Origin: Jannaschia pohangensis
GTDB lineage: Bacteria; Pseudomonadota; Alphaproteobacteria; Rhodobacterales; Rhodobacteraceae
Length of the DNA: 64,000 bases
Reading direction: 5' to 3'
NCBI RefSeq assembly: GCF_900113875.1
Contig: NZ_FORA01000001.1
Span: forward strand, 186,001-250,000
The notes under the pieces: generated by a model
The model's input: the letters and a program-made list of their open reading frames with translations, nothing else
Told to the model about the DNA's origin: nothing
Databases searched by the model: none
Position numbers and translations under genes: made by a program
Part shown: positions 16,559 through 24,543 of the stretch, piece after piece
Numbering within the stretch: the first letter of the stretch is position 1
Layout of the letters: every line of letters begins with the position of its first letter

Positions 16559-17413
16559 TCATTTCAGATTGAAGGACGCGTATCCTTCGGATGATGTGGT
16601 CCCGGTCAGGATGACCGAATTGCTGTCCGACAGGACGGAAATGGACGAGGTCTCCCGATTGCGCCCGAGGAGTCCCGCAGCGATCGCCGACAGGGCCTGC
16701 ACGGTCGCGAAATCCGATCCGGCAGCCGACGCAAGCGGCCATCCGTCGGCATCGAAGACGAATTCGCCCGACCCCGACTCGTCCGTGACCTGCGCCAGCA
16801 AGTCCGACAACGTGAACGGCGGGGCGTCTTGCGGTCCGTCATCGTCGGCAAGGGTGTATCGCACGGCCTTCTTCCCGGTACAGGCCTTGCGCAGGGCCGC
16901 AACAAAGGTCGCCGGGTCCGTGAAATCCCCGTCAAACCGCAAGGACCCATCCGCGACGGAAATCGTCCCCTGCGCCTGCGCCAGTTCGAAGGCAAAGGTC
17001 CGGGGCAGGACCGATGCGTGAAGCCTGCTGACAACCGCCCAGAACGCTCGCCGGAAACGATCGTCGCTCGGCAATTTGAAAGATGTGCGATGGTCGGGTC
17101 GCGCAGGCGCGAGCGTCTTGCTCGATGCGCGCATCAGGCCGATGTTCAGCGTGTCCTGCGCCTCGACGATCAAACCGCCGGTCGCGGCCGCCAGATGCAC
17201 GCGTCCGTCGGACTTCAGCATCATGATCGACGCCTTGCCGAGGCCTTGTGCGGCCGTCCAGAGGGCGAGCGTTTCCGCGGCGGCAGGGGCATGGTCTGAC
17301 ACGTCGTCCTGCCCGATGCAGGGGCGGAGTTCGTCATCGACGTAATGAAACGCCGCGATCACACCTTTGATGGGTGGAACAGGCCAAGAAGAGACATCGG
17401 GCACGTTGACCAC
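16559..17413 (-). CDS. Uncharacterised protein with two possible Roadblock-like segments
   Basis: I do not recognise a named family for this 284-residue protein. The first half contains ALWTAAQGLGKASIMMLK, then DGRVHLAAATGGLIVEAQ. The last third contains LLAQVTDESGSGEFVFDADG with WPLASAAGSDFATVQALSA, then a strand ending in EGYASFNLK. Both stretches have the strand, loop and helix layout of Roadblock/LC7 domains, so I suspect a diverged tandem Roadblock protein. No membrane segment or signal is visible. The start is a GTG; a second GTG three codons on is possible. It is the first gene of the minus-strand array, 139 bp upstream of the long dynamin-like gene. Confidence 0.5.
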   Translation of the reverse strand: MVNVPDVSSWPVPPIKGVIAAFHYVDDELRPCIGQDDVSDHAPAAAETLALWTAAQGLGKASIMMLKSDGRVHLAAATGGLIVEAQDTLNIGLMRASSKTLAPARPDHRTSFKLPSDDRFRRAFWAVVSRLHASVLPRTFAFELAQAQGTISVADGSLRFDGDFTDPATFVAALRKACTGKKAVRYTLADDDGPQDAPPFTLSDLLAQVTDESGSGEFVFDADGWPLASAAGSDFATVQALSAIAAGLLGRNRETSSISVLSDSNSVILTGTTSSEGYASFNLK

Positions 17414-17483
17414 CCGGAATGAACAAACGGCTACTGATCCGGTTATGATCGTCCAAAATGGCAGAAATATGCGAAATCATCCG

Positions 17484-18365
17484 CTAACTGGGGCAAGAAT
17501 GTGACCGCAATCCCTGGCTGCGCTCGAATTCCCGTTGTGCCTGCAATGATGCCGCGAGACATTCGGCGGAAACCTGTGAGTTGGCAAAGCCGCCCAGTTC
17601 GCGGTCGCCGGAGCGTCCGAACCTGAGCGTTGCCCGTTCTGCCCCGGTGCAGGCCATCACGACGCAGGCCCCGCGCCGTGCATCCTCGCGAAAGGTCGCG
17701 ACGCAGTGGCGCTGCGTCTTCCCTTCGCGCACTAGATCGCGGTCCGAGGTCAGTCGCGTGAAAACGTAGTCGCCGACGGTGACCGTATATGCGGGCGCCC
17801 ATGTCCCGGAGTCGGCGTCATTGATGGCCAGGCTGACCGCCCGGCGATCGTGTTCACGCTTGAGCCGTTTCAGGCTCCACCCGTCGCGCGGCGCGCCCCC
17901 CATCTTGATCGTATCGCGATACAGCATCGACACCTGAAGAAACCTGCCGACGTCGGCCAGGCGCGCCGCATAGCGCGCCGTTGGCCAGTCGACCGCATTC
18001 CGGCAGGACCGCAGATGCGTCTGCGGCACGGTGACGATCTCGTCCCACGCCGCTCCCCCTTCGAACCGCAGCCAGATCAGGACCCGACGGAAATTCACGT
18101 CCTCGTCGGCATGGTGGAGCTTGCGCCAGACGTGTCTTCCCAACTGCGCCCGGATCTCGGCGACATCGACCCCCAGAGCCAGGATGATGGGGACAAGCTG
18201 CTCCAGCCCATCCCGCCGCGCGGCAAGCACCGCGTCATGGAGAAGGGATAGCCTGCCCGCGAAAAAGCTGCGGTGCTGCCCGCACAGGCGGGAATACCAT
18301 TCGGGTGGCGACAGAGGCTGCTGCACCTCGACCCCACGCGTGTCGATCGGTCCTGTCATGTTCAT
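17484..18365 (-). CDS. PcfJ-like domain protein
   Basis: The 293-residue protein resembles the PcfJ-like family, named from a gene of a conjugative plasmid but also found alone in chromosomes. The diagnostic part lies near the C-terminus: a LVREGKTQRHCVATFREDA block with conserved His and Cys, then CVVMACTGAERATLRFG. The first 170 residues are helical with many Trp and Arg and have no recognised domain. I chose MNMTGPID at 18365 as start because the longer frame runs into the tRNA-Ser gene. No other conjugation genes are near, so a conjugative role is unlikely. It lies on the 3' side of the tRNA. Confidence 0.6.
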   Translation of the reverse strand: MNMTGPIDTRGVEVQQPLSPPEWYSRLCGQHRSFFAGRLSLLHDAVLAARRDGLEQLVPIILALGVDVAEIRAQLGRHVWRKLHHADEDVNFRRVLIWLRFEGGAAWDEIVTVPQTHLRSCRNAVDWPTARYAARLADVGRFLQVSMLYRDTIKMGGAPRDGWSLKRLKREHDRRAVSLAINDADSGTWAPAYTVTVGDYVFTRLTSDRDLVREGKTQRHCVATFREDARRGACVVMACTGAERATLRFGRSGDRELGGFANSQVSAECLAASLQAQREFERSQGLRSHSCPS

Positions 18366-18562
18366 CCCCCACAGATGATTGGCAAATCCTGCGACAGAAA
18401 CCGACCTTTGGCAATGACGCGCCGATCCAGGGACCGTCGGTCCACGGCATCGACCCTGGGTTTGCCTCATTTTTGACCGCTCGCCCGATCCGCCCGGAAC
18501 CGATCCACGGACACCGGACCCCGTGCCGCGGGGGAGGCGAGATCGGGTTTGCACTGTGCAAG

Positions 18563-18652
18563 TGGCGGGGGCGGTGGGATTCGAACCCACGAGACGCTTT
18601 CACGCCTGCCGGTTTTCAAGACCGGTGCCTTCGACCGCTCGGCCACACCCCC
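18563..18652 (-). tRNA. tRNA-Ser (anticodon UGA)
   Basis: A 90-base class II tRNA folds on the minus strand. The acceptor GGGGGTG pairs with CGCCCCC, the anticodon loop CTTGAAA carries TGA flanked by ACCGG and CCGGC, a long variable arm is present, and the T arm GTGGG-TTCGAAT-CCCAC is intact. The discriminator is G and the CCA end is encoded. The variable arm and UGA anticodon identify a serine tRNA for UCN codons. Confidence 0.97.
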
Positions 18653-18763
18653 GACGCCCGCGCTCGCTACACCGCCGTGCCCGGCTTGGGAAGGGGGCGC
18701 GGGTCTGTCATGAAGCTGTTACGTCCCGGCCTTAGGCGCGGGCACAGGTGGACGGGGACGGAC

Positions 18764-19756
18764 ATGAAAGTATTTCTCAACGGTTTGGGGCGGATCGGAA
18801 AACTGGCCTTGCGCGATCTGCTCGAGACGCCGGGTCAGGTCGAAATCGTGGGCGTCAACGATGCCATGGGCGATGCCGAACAGCACGCGCTCCTGATGGA
18901 ATTCGACAGCGTTCACGGACGCTGGAGTCGCGCCTGCCGGGCCGAGGACGACAGGCTGATCCTGGGGGACGACAGCATTCCCTTGACCACCAACAGGCGG
19001 ATCGAGGATCTGCCGCTGGAGGGCGTCGATCTGGTCATCGACTGCACCGGCGTCTTCAAGACCGCCAGGACGATCGCCCCCTATTGGGACGCCGGTGTGT
19101 CCCGCGTCGTGGTGTCGGCGCCGGTCAAGGACGCGGATGCGCTGAACCTCGTCTACGGGGTCAATCATCACCTTTATGACGGGTCGCAGCGCCTTCTGAC
19201 GGCGGCCAGTTGCACGACCAATTGTCTGGCCCCGGTGATCGCCGTCCTGCGCGAGGCGTTCGGCATAAGGCACGGCAGTTTCACGACTATTCACGATGTG
19301 ACCAACACGCAGACCATGGTGGACCGGCCCCACAAGGATGCCCGCCGCGCGCGGTCTGCCCTCCTGAACCTTGTGCCGACGACGACAGGGTCGGCCAAGG
19401 CGATCATGGACATCTTTCCCGACCTCGAGGGCCGTCTGATGGGCCATGCGGTGCGGGTGCCCTTGCTCAATGCCTCGTTGACCGACTGTGCTTTCGAAAT
19501 GGCACGCGAGGTCACCGTGGAAGAGGTCAACGCAGCTTTCCGCACCGCCGAGGCCGGGGCGATGGCGGGTATTCTGGGGCTGGAGGATCGGCCGCTTGTC
19601 TCGTCGGATTTCCTCAACGAGCGGCGGTCTGTGGTGGTCGACGGGCCGTCCACGCTGGTGGTGCAGGGCACGCATCTGAAGCTCTATGCCTGGTACGATA
19701 ACGAGTTCGGATATGCCGCGCGACTGGCCGATATTTCACGTATGATCTGTGGGTGA
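18764..19756 (+). CDS. ArsJ-associated glyceraldehyde-3-phosphate dehydrogenase
   Basis: The 330-residue protein is a type I GAPDH with NAD-binding start MKVFLNGLGRIGKLALRDLL and catalytic Cys150 in ASCTTNC, plus the C-terminal YDNEFGYAARL signature. It lies 18 bp before arsJ. In this two-gene arrangement the enzyme uses arsenate in place of phosphate to make 1-arseno-3-phosphoglycerate, which ArsJ exports, a known arsenate resistance route. The protein is more diverged than a housekeeping glycolytic GAPDH, and no glycolysis genes flank it. The arsenate role is inferred from the gene pairing. Confidence 0.87.
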   Translation: MKVFLNGLGRIGKLALRDLLETPGQVEIVGVNDAMGDAEQHALLMEFDSVHGRWSRACRAEDDRLILGDDSIPLTTNRRIEDLPLEGVDLVIDCTGVFKTARTIAPYWDAGVSRVVVSAPVKDADALNLVYGVNHHLYDGSQRLLTAASCTTNCLAPVIAVLREAFGIRHGSFTTIHDVTNTQTMVDRPHKDARRARSALLNLVPTTTGSAKAIMDIFPDLEGRLMGHAVRVPLLNASLTDCAFEMAREVTVEEVNAAFRTAEAGAMAGILGLEDRPLVSSDFLNERRSVVVDGPSTLVVQGTHLKLYAWYDNEFGYAARLADISRMICG

Positions 19757-19774
19757 CCAACGGGTGATCCAAGG

Positions 19775-20983
19775 GTGATGCAGGCCGGACCATCTCTGCG
19801 CGGCTATGCGGCCGTCACGGGCGCCTATTGGGCGTTCATGCTGACCGACGGGGCGCTGCGGATGCTCGTCCTGTTGCAGTTCCACCGCCTCGGGTTCACG
19901 CCGGTCCAGCTGGCCGGGCTGTTCGTCCTCTACGAAGTCGCGGGGATCGTCACCAACCTGACGGCCGGCTGGCTGGCCGCGCGTTTCGGGCTGGCGGCGA
20001 CGCTGATCGCGGGGCTGGTGTTGCAGGTCGCGGCGCTGGTCGCATTGGCGCAGTTCGACCCGGCCTGGGCGGTCGCCACCTCGGTCGCCTTCGTGATGCT
20101 GGTGCAGGGCGCGTCGGGGGTGGCCAAGGATCTGGCCAAGACGGCCTCGAAATCGGCGGTCAAGCTGCTGGCCCCGCCGGGGCAGGGGTTGTTCCGCTGG
20201 GTCGCCGCGCTGACCGGATCGAAGAACGCGGTCAAGGGCGCGGGGTTCTTCGTTGGCGCGGCGCTTCTGGGCGGAGTGGGCTTTGCGCCTGCGCTCTATC
20301 TCATGGCGTCGGGTCTTGCCCTCATCCTGGTCGCGATCGTCGCCTTCCTGCCTGCGGGCCTGTCGGTTCGCGACAAGGGCGCGCGGATCACCCAGGTCTT
20401 CAGCCGGGATGCCCGGATCAACTGGCTGGCGGCGGCGCGGCTGTTCCTGTTCGGGGCGCGCGATGTCTGGTTTGTGGTGGCCCTGCCGATCTGGCTTCAG
20501 GCGTCCCTGTCGGCGGGCATGCCGCCCGAACGCGCGTTCTTTTTCACCGGCGGGTTCATGGCGCTCTGGATCATCTTTTACGGCGCGGTGCAGGCGGGGG
20601 CACCGCGCGTCGTGCGCGGGGCGGCGACCTCGGCGCTGACCTGGGTGCTGATCCTTGCGCTTGTGACCGGGGCGCTGGCGATGACGGCGCTGCTGACGCC
20701 GGGCTGGACGCTGGTCATTCTGGGCGGGCTTCTGGTGTTTGGCGCGGTGTTCGCGGTCAACTCGTCGCTCCATTCGTTCCTGATCCTCGACTATGCGGGG
20801 GCAGGGCGGGTCACGATGGATGTGGGGTTCTACTACATGGCCAATGCCGGGGGGCGTCTGTTCGGGACGCTGATGTCAGGCGTGATGTATCAGCTTGGCG
20901 GCCTGCCTGCGGCGCTGGCGGCGGCGACCGCGATGCTGCTCCTGTCGGCGGGGGCGATGACCCGGCTCCGGGCCGCAGGCTGA
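19775..20983 (+). CDS. arsJ: Organoarsenical efflux MFS transporter ArsJ
   Basis: The 402-residue membrane protein has about twelve helices and matches ArsJ. Marked segments are LRGYAAVTGAYWAFMLTDGA near the N-terminus, and GASGVAKDLAKTASKSAVK with GLFRWVAALTGSKNAVKG in the middle. ArsJ exports 1-arseno-3-phosphoglycerate, which decomposes outside the cell to arsenate. The gene follows its GAPDH partner by 18 bp. An alternative start one codon downstream (second Met) cannot be excluded. No arsR or arsC gene is seen in the neighbourhood, so regulation of the pair is unclear. Confidence 0.88.
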   Translation: MMQAGPSLRGYAAVTGAYWAFMLTDGALRMLVLLQFHRLGFTPVQLAGLFVLYEVAGIVTNLTAGWLAARFGLAATLIAGLVLQVAALVALAQFDPAWAVATSVAFVMLVQGASGVAKDLAKTASKSAVKLLAPPGQGLFRWVAALTGSKNAVKGAGFFVGAALLGGVGFAPALYLMASGLALILVAIVAFLPAGLSVRDKGARITQVFSRDARINWLAAARLFLFGARDVWFVVALPIWLQASLSAGMPPERAFFFTGGFMALWIIFYGAVQAGAPRVVRGAATSALTWVLILALVTGALAMTALLTPGWTLVILGGLLVFGAVFAVNSSLHSFLILDYAGAGRVTMDVGFYYMANAGGRLFGTLMSGVMYQLGGLPAALAAATAMLLLSAGAMTRLRAAG

Positions 20984-21074
20984 GCGGCAAGCCGCCCAGG
21001 TCTCACAGTTTCGTGCCTTGCAGGACCGCGCCCGCTCAGGCACCCCGGGGCAGACGTCCGACCCGAGAGATGCG

Positions 21075-21677
21075 ATGCTTGACGCCCGTGTTCGCCCCCT
21101 GATCGATCCGCCGTTGAATTGGCTGGGCCGCGCGCTGGCGCGCCGGGGCTGGACGGCGGACCGGGTGACGCTGGCGGGTCTGGCGCTCGGGCTGATCGCG
21201 GCGCTTGTGGTGGCCCTTGGCGCGCCGGAGTGGGCGCTGATCCCGTTGCTGGCCTCGCGGCTGATGGATGGGTTGGACGGGGCCGTGGCGCGGGCGACCT
21301 CCAAGACGGATTTCGGCGGCTACCTCGATATCTGGTGCGATTTCGTGTTCTACGGCGCGGTGCCCTTCGGTTTTGCCATCCTCGACCCGGACAATGCGAT
21401 TGCGGCGGCCTTCCTGCTGCTGGCCTTCTATGTGAACGGGGCCAGTTTCCTGGGTCTCGCCATAATGGCCGAAAAGCGCGGGCTGGCCACGACCGCGCAG
21501 GGGCAGAAGTCGCTCTACTATTCCGCCGGCCTGCTGGAGGGGACGGAGACCATCGTCTTTTTCGTCCTCCTCTGCCTGTTTCCCGCGCATTTTGCCGCCC
21601 TCGCCTGGGTGTTCGGCGCGCTCTGCCTGTTGACGGCGGTGGCGCGGGTTGCCAATGCCCGACATCAATTGACCTGA
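21075..21677 (+). CDS. CDP-alcohol phosphatidyltransferase family protein, YnjF-like
   Basis: The 200-residue membrane enzyme has the CDP-alcohol phosphatidyltransferase motif DGLDGAVARATSKTDFGGYL followed by DIWCD, which supplies the catalytic aspartates; the gap of seven residues between AR and G is like that of E. coli YnjF. Around six helices are visible. The family transfers a phosphatidyl group from CDP-diacylglycerol to an alcohol, and the alcohol here is unknown. It is 10 bp upstream of the YnjB-like binding-protein gene, so enzyme and transporter are probably one operon. The E. coli ynj locus has the same four gene types. Confidence 0.82.
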   Translation: MLDARVRPLIDPPLNWLGRALARRGWTADRVTLAGLALGLIAALVVALGAPEWALIPLLASRLMDGLDGAVARATSKTDFGGYLDIWCDFVFYGAVPFGFAILDPDNAIAAAFLLLAFYVNGASFLGLAIMAEKRGLATTAQGQKSLYYSAGLLEGTETIVFFVLLCLFPAHFAALAWVFGALCLLTAVARVANARHQLT

Positions 21678-21687
21678 AAGAAGACCC

Positions 21688-22884
21688 ATGTCCCGATTTG
21701 CCCCGCTCGTTCTTGCCGCGCTTCTGGCGGCCCCCGCCTTCGCCGACCCCGATCCCGCCGATTGGCAGGCGGTGACCGAGGCCGCAAAGGGTCAGACCGT
21801 CTATTGGCACGCCTGGGGCGGATCGACGGCGACCAACGATTTCATCGCCTGGATCGGCGAACGTGCCGCCGAGCAGGGGGTGACGCTGGAGCATGTCAAG
21901 CTGTCGGACACCGCCGATGCCGTGGGCGCCGTCCTCACCGAACAACAGGCCGGGCGCGACACCGACGGGTCGGTCGACATGATCTGGATCAACGGGGCCA
22001 ATTTCGCCTCCATGAAAGAGGCGGACCTGCTGTTCGGCCCCTTCGCCGAGCAATTGCCCAATTGGCGTTTCGTGGACGTGGAGGGCAAGACCGTGACCTC
22101 CGACTTCACGGTCCCGACCGAAGGCTACGAGAGCCCCTGGGCCATGGCGCAGCTGGTCGTCGTCTATGACAGCGCGCGGGTGAAATCGCCGCCCAAGTCC
22201 GCCGACGCGCTTCTGGAATGGGTGGGCGAGAATCCGGGGCGGTTCACCTATCCGCAGCCGCCCGACTTTCTGGGCACGACCTTCCTCAAGCAGATGCTGA
22301 TCGAGCTGGTGCCCGATCCGGCCATCCTTCAGGACCCCGTGGGCGAGAGCTATGCCGACGACACCGCCATCCTCTGGGAGGTGCTGGACCAGATGCGCCC
22401 GGCCCTCTGGCGTCAGGGGCGGGCCTATCCCGAAAACGGGCCGCGGCAGTTCCAGCTGATCAATGACGGCGAAGTGGACCTTGCGTTCAGCTTCTCGCCC
22501 GGCGAGGCGACGACAGCCATCGCCAATTTCGAACTGCCCGACACGGTCCGGACCTATGTGCTGGAGGGCGGGACCATCGGTAACGCCAGCTTCGTGGCGA
22601 TCCCCTACAATTCCTCTGCCAAGGAGGGGGCGATGGTCGTGGCCAATATCCTGCTGTCCCCCGAGGCGCAGCTGCGCGCGCAGACGCCCGACATTCTGGG
22701 CTATGGCACCGTTCTGGACATGGACAAGCTGAGCCCCGAGGATCGCGCCGCCTTCGACGCGCTGGACCTTGGTGTCGCGACCCTGTCGCCCGCCCAACTG
22801 GGCCAGGCCCTGCCCGAGCCGCACCCGAGCTGGGCCACCCGTCTGGCCGAAGACTGGGTCGCGCGCTACGGCGTCGCGCAATAG
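21688..22884 (+). CDS. ABC transporter substrate-binding protein, YnjB-like
   Basis: The 398-residue periplasmic protein begins with a signal peptide (MSRFAPLVLAALLAAPAFA) and is a type II extracellular solute-binding protein resembling E. coli YnjB. Characteristic stretches are VYWHAWGGSTATNDFIAWI near the mature start and LINDGEVDLAFSFSPGEAT. The permease gene begins on the base after its stop codon. The ligand is not known for this subfamily; the neighbouring phosphatidyltransferase hints at a lipid-related or alcohol-like substrate, which is speculation. Confidence 0.83.
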   Translation: MSRFAPLVLAALLAAPAFADPDPADWQAVTEAAKGQTVYWHAWGGSTATNDFIAWIGERAAEQGVTLEHVKLSDTADAVGAVLTEQQAGRDTDGSVDMIWINGANFASMKEADLLFGPFAEQLPNWRFVDVEGKTVTSDFTVPTEGYESPWAMAQLVVVYDSARVKSPPKSADALLEWVGENPGRFTYPQPPDFLGTTFLKQMLIELVPDPAILQDPVGESYADDTAILWEVLDQMRPALWRQGRAYPENGPRQFQLINDGEVDLAFSFSPGEATTAIANFELPDTVRTYVLEGGTIGNASFVAIPYNSSAKEGAMVVANILLSPEAQLRAQTPDILGYGTVLDMDKLSPEDRAAFDALDLGVATLSPAQLGQALPEPHPSWATRLAEDWVARYGVAQ

Positions 22885-24543
22885 GTGCTGCGCCCGCTGC
22901 CGCTCCTGACGACGATGGTCCTTCTGGGGCCGGTCGCCTTCGGTCTGATCGGCACGGTCCTGCCCGCCTTCGGGTTCCTTGTGCCCGGGGCCGATGCGCC
23001 GCTGGCCCATGCGCTCGACTGGCCGGGGTTGCCCCGGGCGCTGGCCGTCTCGGTCCTGTCGGGGGTGCTGAGCACCTTGGGCGCGCTCATCGGGGCGACG
23101 CTGATCCTGGCGGGATGGCACGGGACGGCGGCCTTCGGATGGATGGAGCGGGTTCTGTCGCCGCTGTTGGCCGTGCCGCACGCGGCGGCGGCCCTTGGCC
23201 TTGCGTTCCTGATCGCGCCCTCGGGCTGGATCCTGCGGATCCCGGCGAACCTTCTGGGGTGGGATCAGGCGCCGGACCTGCTGATCCTGAACGACGCCTG
23301 GGGCCTGTCGCTGACCGCCGGGCTGATCGCCAAGGAGCTGCCGTTTCTCCTGCTGATGATGTTGGCCGCCTTGCCGCAGGCCGAGGTGGGCCCCCGCCTG
23401 CGCGTCGCGCGGTCGCTGGGGCAGGGGCGCATCGCGGGTTGGCTCAAGGCGGTCTTTCCTTCGGTCTATGCGCAGGTGCGCCTGCCGGTTCTGGTGGTGC
23501 TGGTCTTCGGCATGACGAACGTGGACGTGGCGGTCATCCTCGGCCCCTCCACCCCCGTCACCCTATCGGTGCAGGTGACCCGCTGGATGACGGACCCGGA
23601 CCTGGCCTTTCGCGCGGTGGCGGCGGCGGGCGGGTTGATCCTGTTCGCCGCGACCGTCGCCGTGCTGGCGCTCTGGTGGGCGGGCGAGCGGTTGGCCGCC
23701 CGCCTTGGCCGCGCCTGGATCTGGTCGGGCCGGGGCCTGCCCGAAAGCCCGGCGCGCTTGGCGGGCCTTCTGCTGGCGGGCGGATCGGCGGCGATGGTGC
23801 TGGCGGGGCTTGGCGCGCTGGCGGTCTGGTCGGTCGCCGCCCTCTGGACCTTTCCCGACATGCTGCCCGATGCCCTGACGATGCGCAGCTGGTCGCGATT
23901 TGGCCCCGAGATGGGCGCGGTCGCCTTGCGCACCCTGACGCTGGCGGCAGGGGCGACGCTCGTCTCGGTCATCCTTGTCATCGGCTGCCTCGAGGCCGAA
24001 CACCGCTTCGGCCTGACCCTGGGCCAGCGGGCGCTCTGGCTGCTCTACCTGCCGCTTCTGGTGCCGCAGGTGGCCTTCCTGCCGGGGTTGCAGCTTCTGC
24101 CCCTGTCGCTCGGGTTCGGGCCGTCGGTCTGGCTGGTGCTGGCGGGGCATGTAGTTTTTGTCCTGCCCTATGTGTTCCTGTCTCTGGCCGGACCGTTCCG
24201 GGCCTGGGACGTCCGACTGGCGCGGGTCGCATCCGGCCTCGGGGCCACGCCCAATCGCACCCTCTGGCGGCTGCGCCTGCCGATGTTGCTGGGCCCGCTC
24301 CTGACGGCGGTGGCCGTGGGCGTGGCCGTGTCGGTCGGCCAATACCTCGTGACGCTGCTTCTGGGCGGCGGACGGGTTCCGACGCTCGCGACCGAGGCGG
24401 TGGCCTTGTCGTCGGGCGGCGACCGGCGGGCCATCGGCGTCTGGGGCCTGGGGCAGGCGGGGGCGGCGCTGGTGCCCTTCATGCTGGCCCTGATCGTCCC
24501 GGCGGTCGTCTTCCGCAACCGGCGGGGGATGCTCCATGTCTGA
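22885..24543 (+). CDS. ABC transporter permease, fused two-domain, YnjC-like
   Basis: The 552-residue inner-membrane protein has about twelve helices in two homologous halves, each with the permease EAA-type loop (ARSLGQGRIAGWLKAVFP in the first; ASGLGATPNRTLWRLRLP in the second). This fused form is typical of YnjC and ThiP-like permeases, so one chain provides both membrane halves. Translation starts at GTG directly after the ynjB-like stop codon. It overlaps the ATPase gene by 8 bp. Its role is to move the ligand delivered by the binding protein. Confidence 0.85.
   Translation: MLRPLPLLTTMVLLGPVAFGLIGTVLPAFGFLVPGADAPLAHALDWPGLPRALAVSVLSGVLSTLGALIGATLILAGWHGTAAFGWMERVLSPLLAVPHAAAALGLAFLIAPSGWILRIPANLLGWDQAPDLLILNDAWGLSLTAGLIAKELPFLLLMMLAALPQAEVGPRLRVARSLGQGRIAGWLKAVFPSVYAQVRLPVLVVLVFGMTNVDVAVILGPSTPVTLSVQVTRWMTDPDLAFRAVAAAGGLILFAATVAVLALWWAGERLAARLGRAWIWSGRGLPESPARLAGLLLAGGSAAMVLAGLGALAVWSVAALWTFPDMLPDALTMRSWSRFGPEMGAVALRTLTLAAGATLVSVILVIGCLEAEHRFGLTLGQRALWLLYLPLLVPQVAFLPGLQLLPLSLGFGPSVWLVLAGHVVFVLPYVFLSLAGPFRAWDVRLARVASGLGATPNRTLWRLRLPMLLGPLLTAVAVGVAVSVGQYLVTLLLGGGRVPTLATEAVALSSGGDRRAIGVWGLGQAGAALVPFMLALIVPAVVFRNRRGMLHV

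Noticed and set aside
17484-18365. Part of a conjugative element because of PcfJ homology
   Set aside because: No relaxase, coupling protein, type IV secretion or plasmid genes are in the window.
18764-19756. Housekeeping glycolytic GAPDH
   Set aside because: The gene is 18 bp from arsJ and no glycolytic genes are adjacent, so the arsenate-linked form is more likely.
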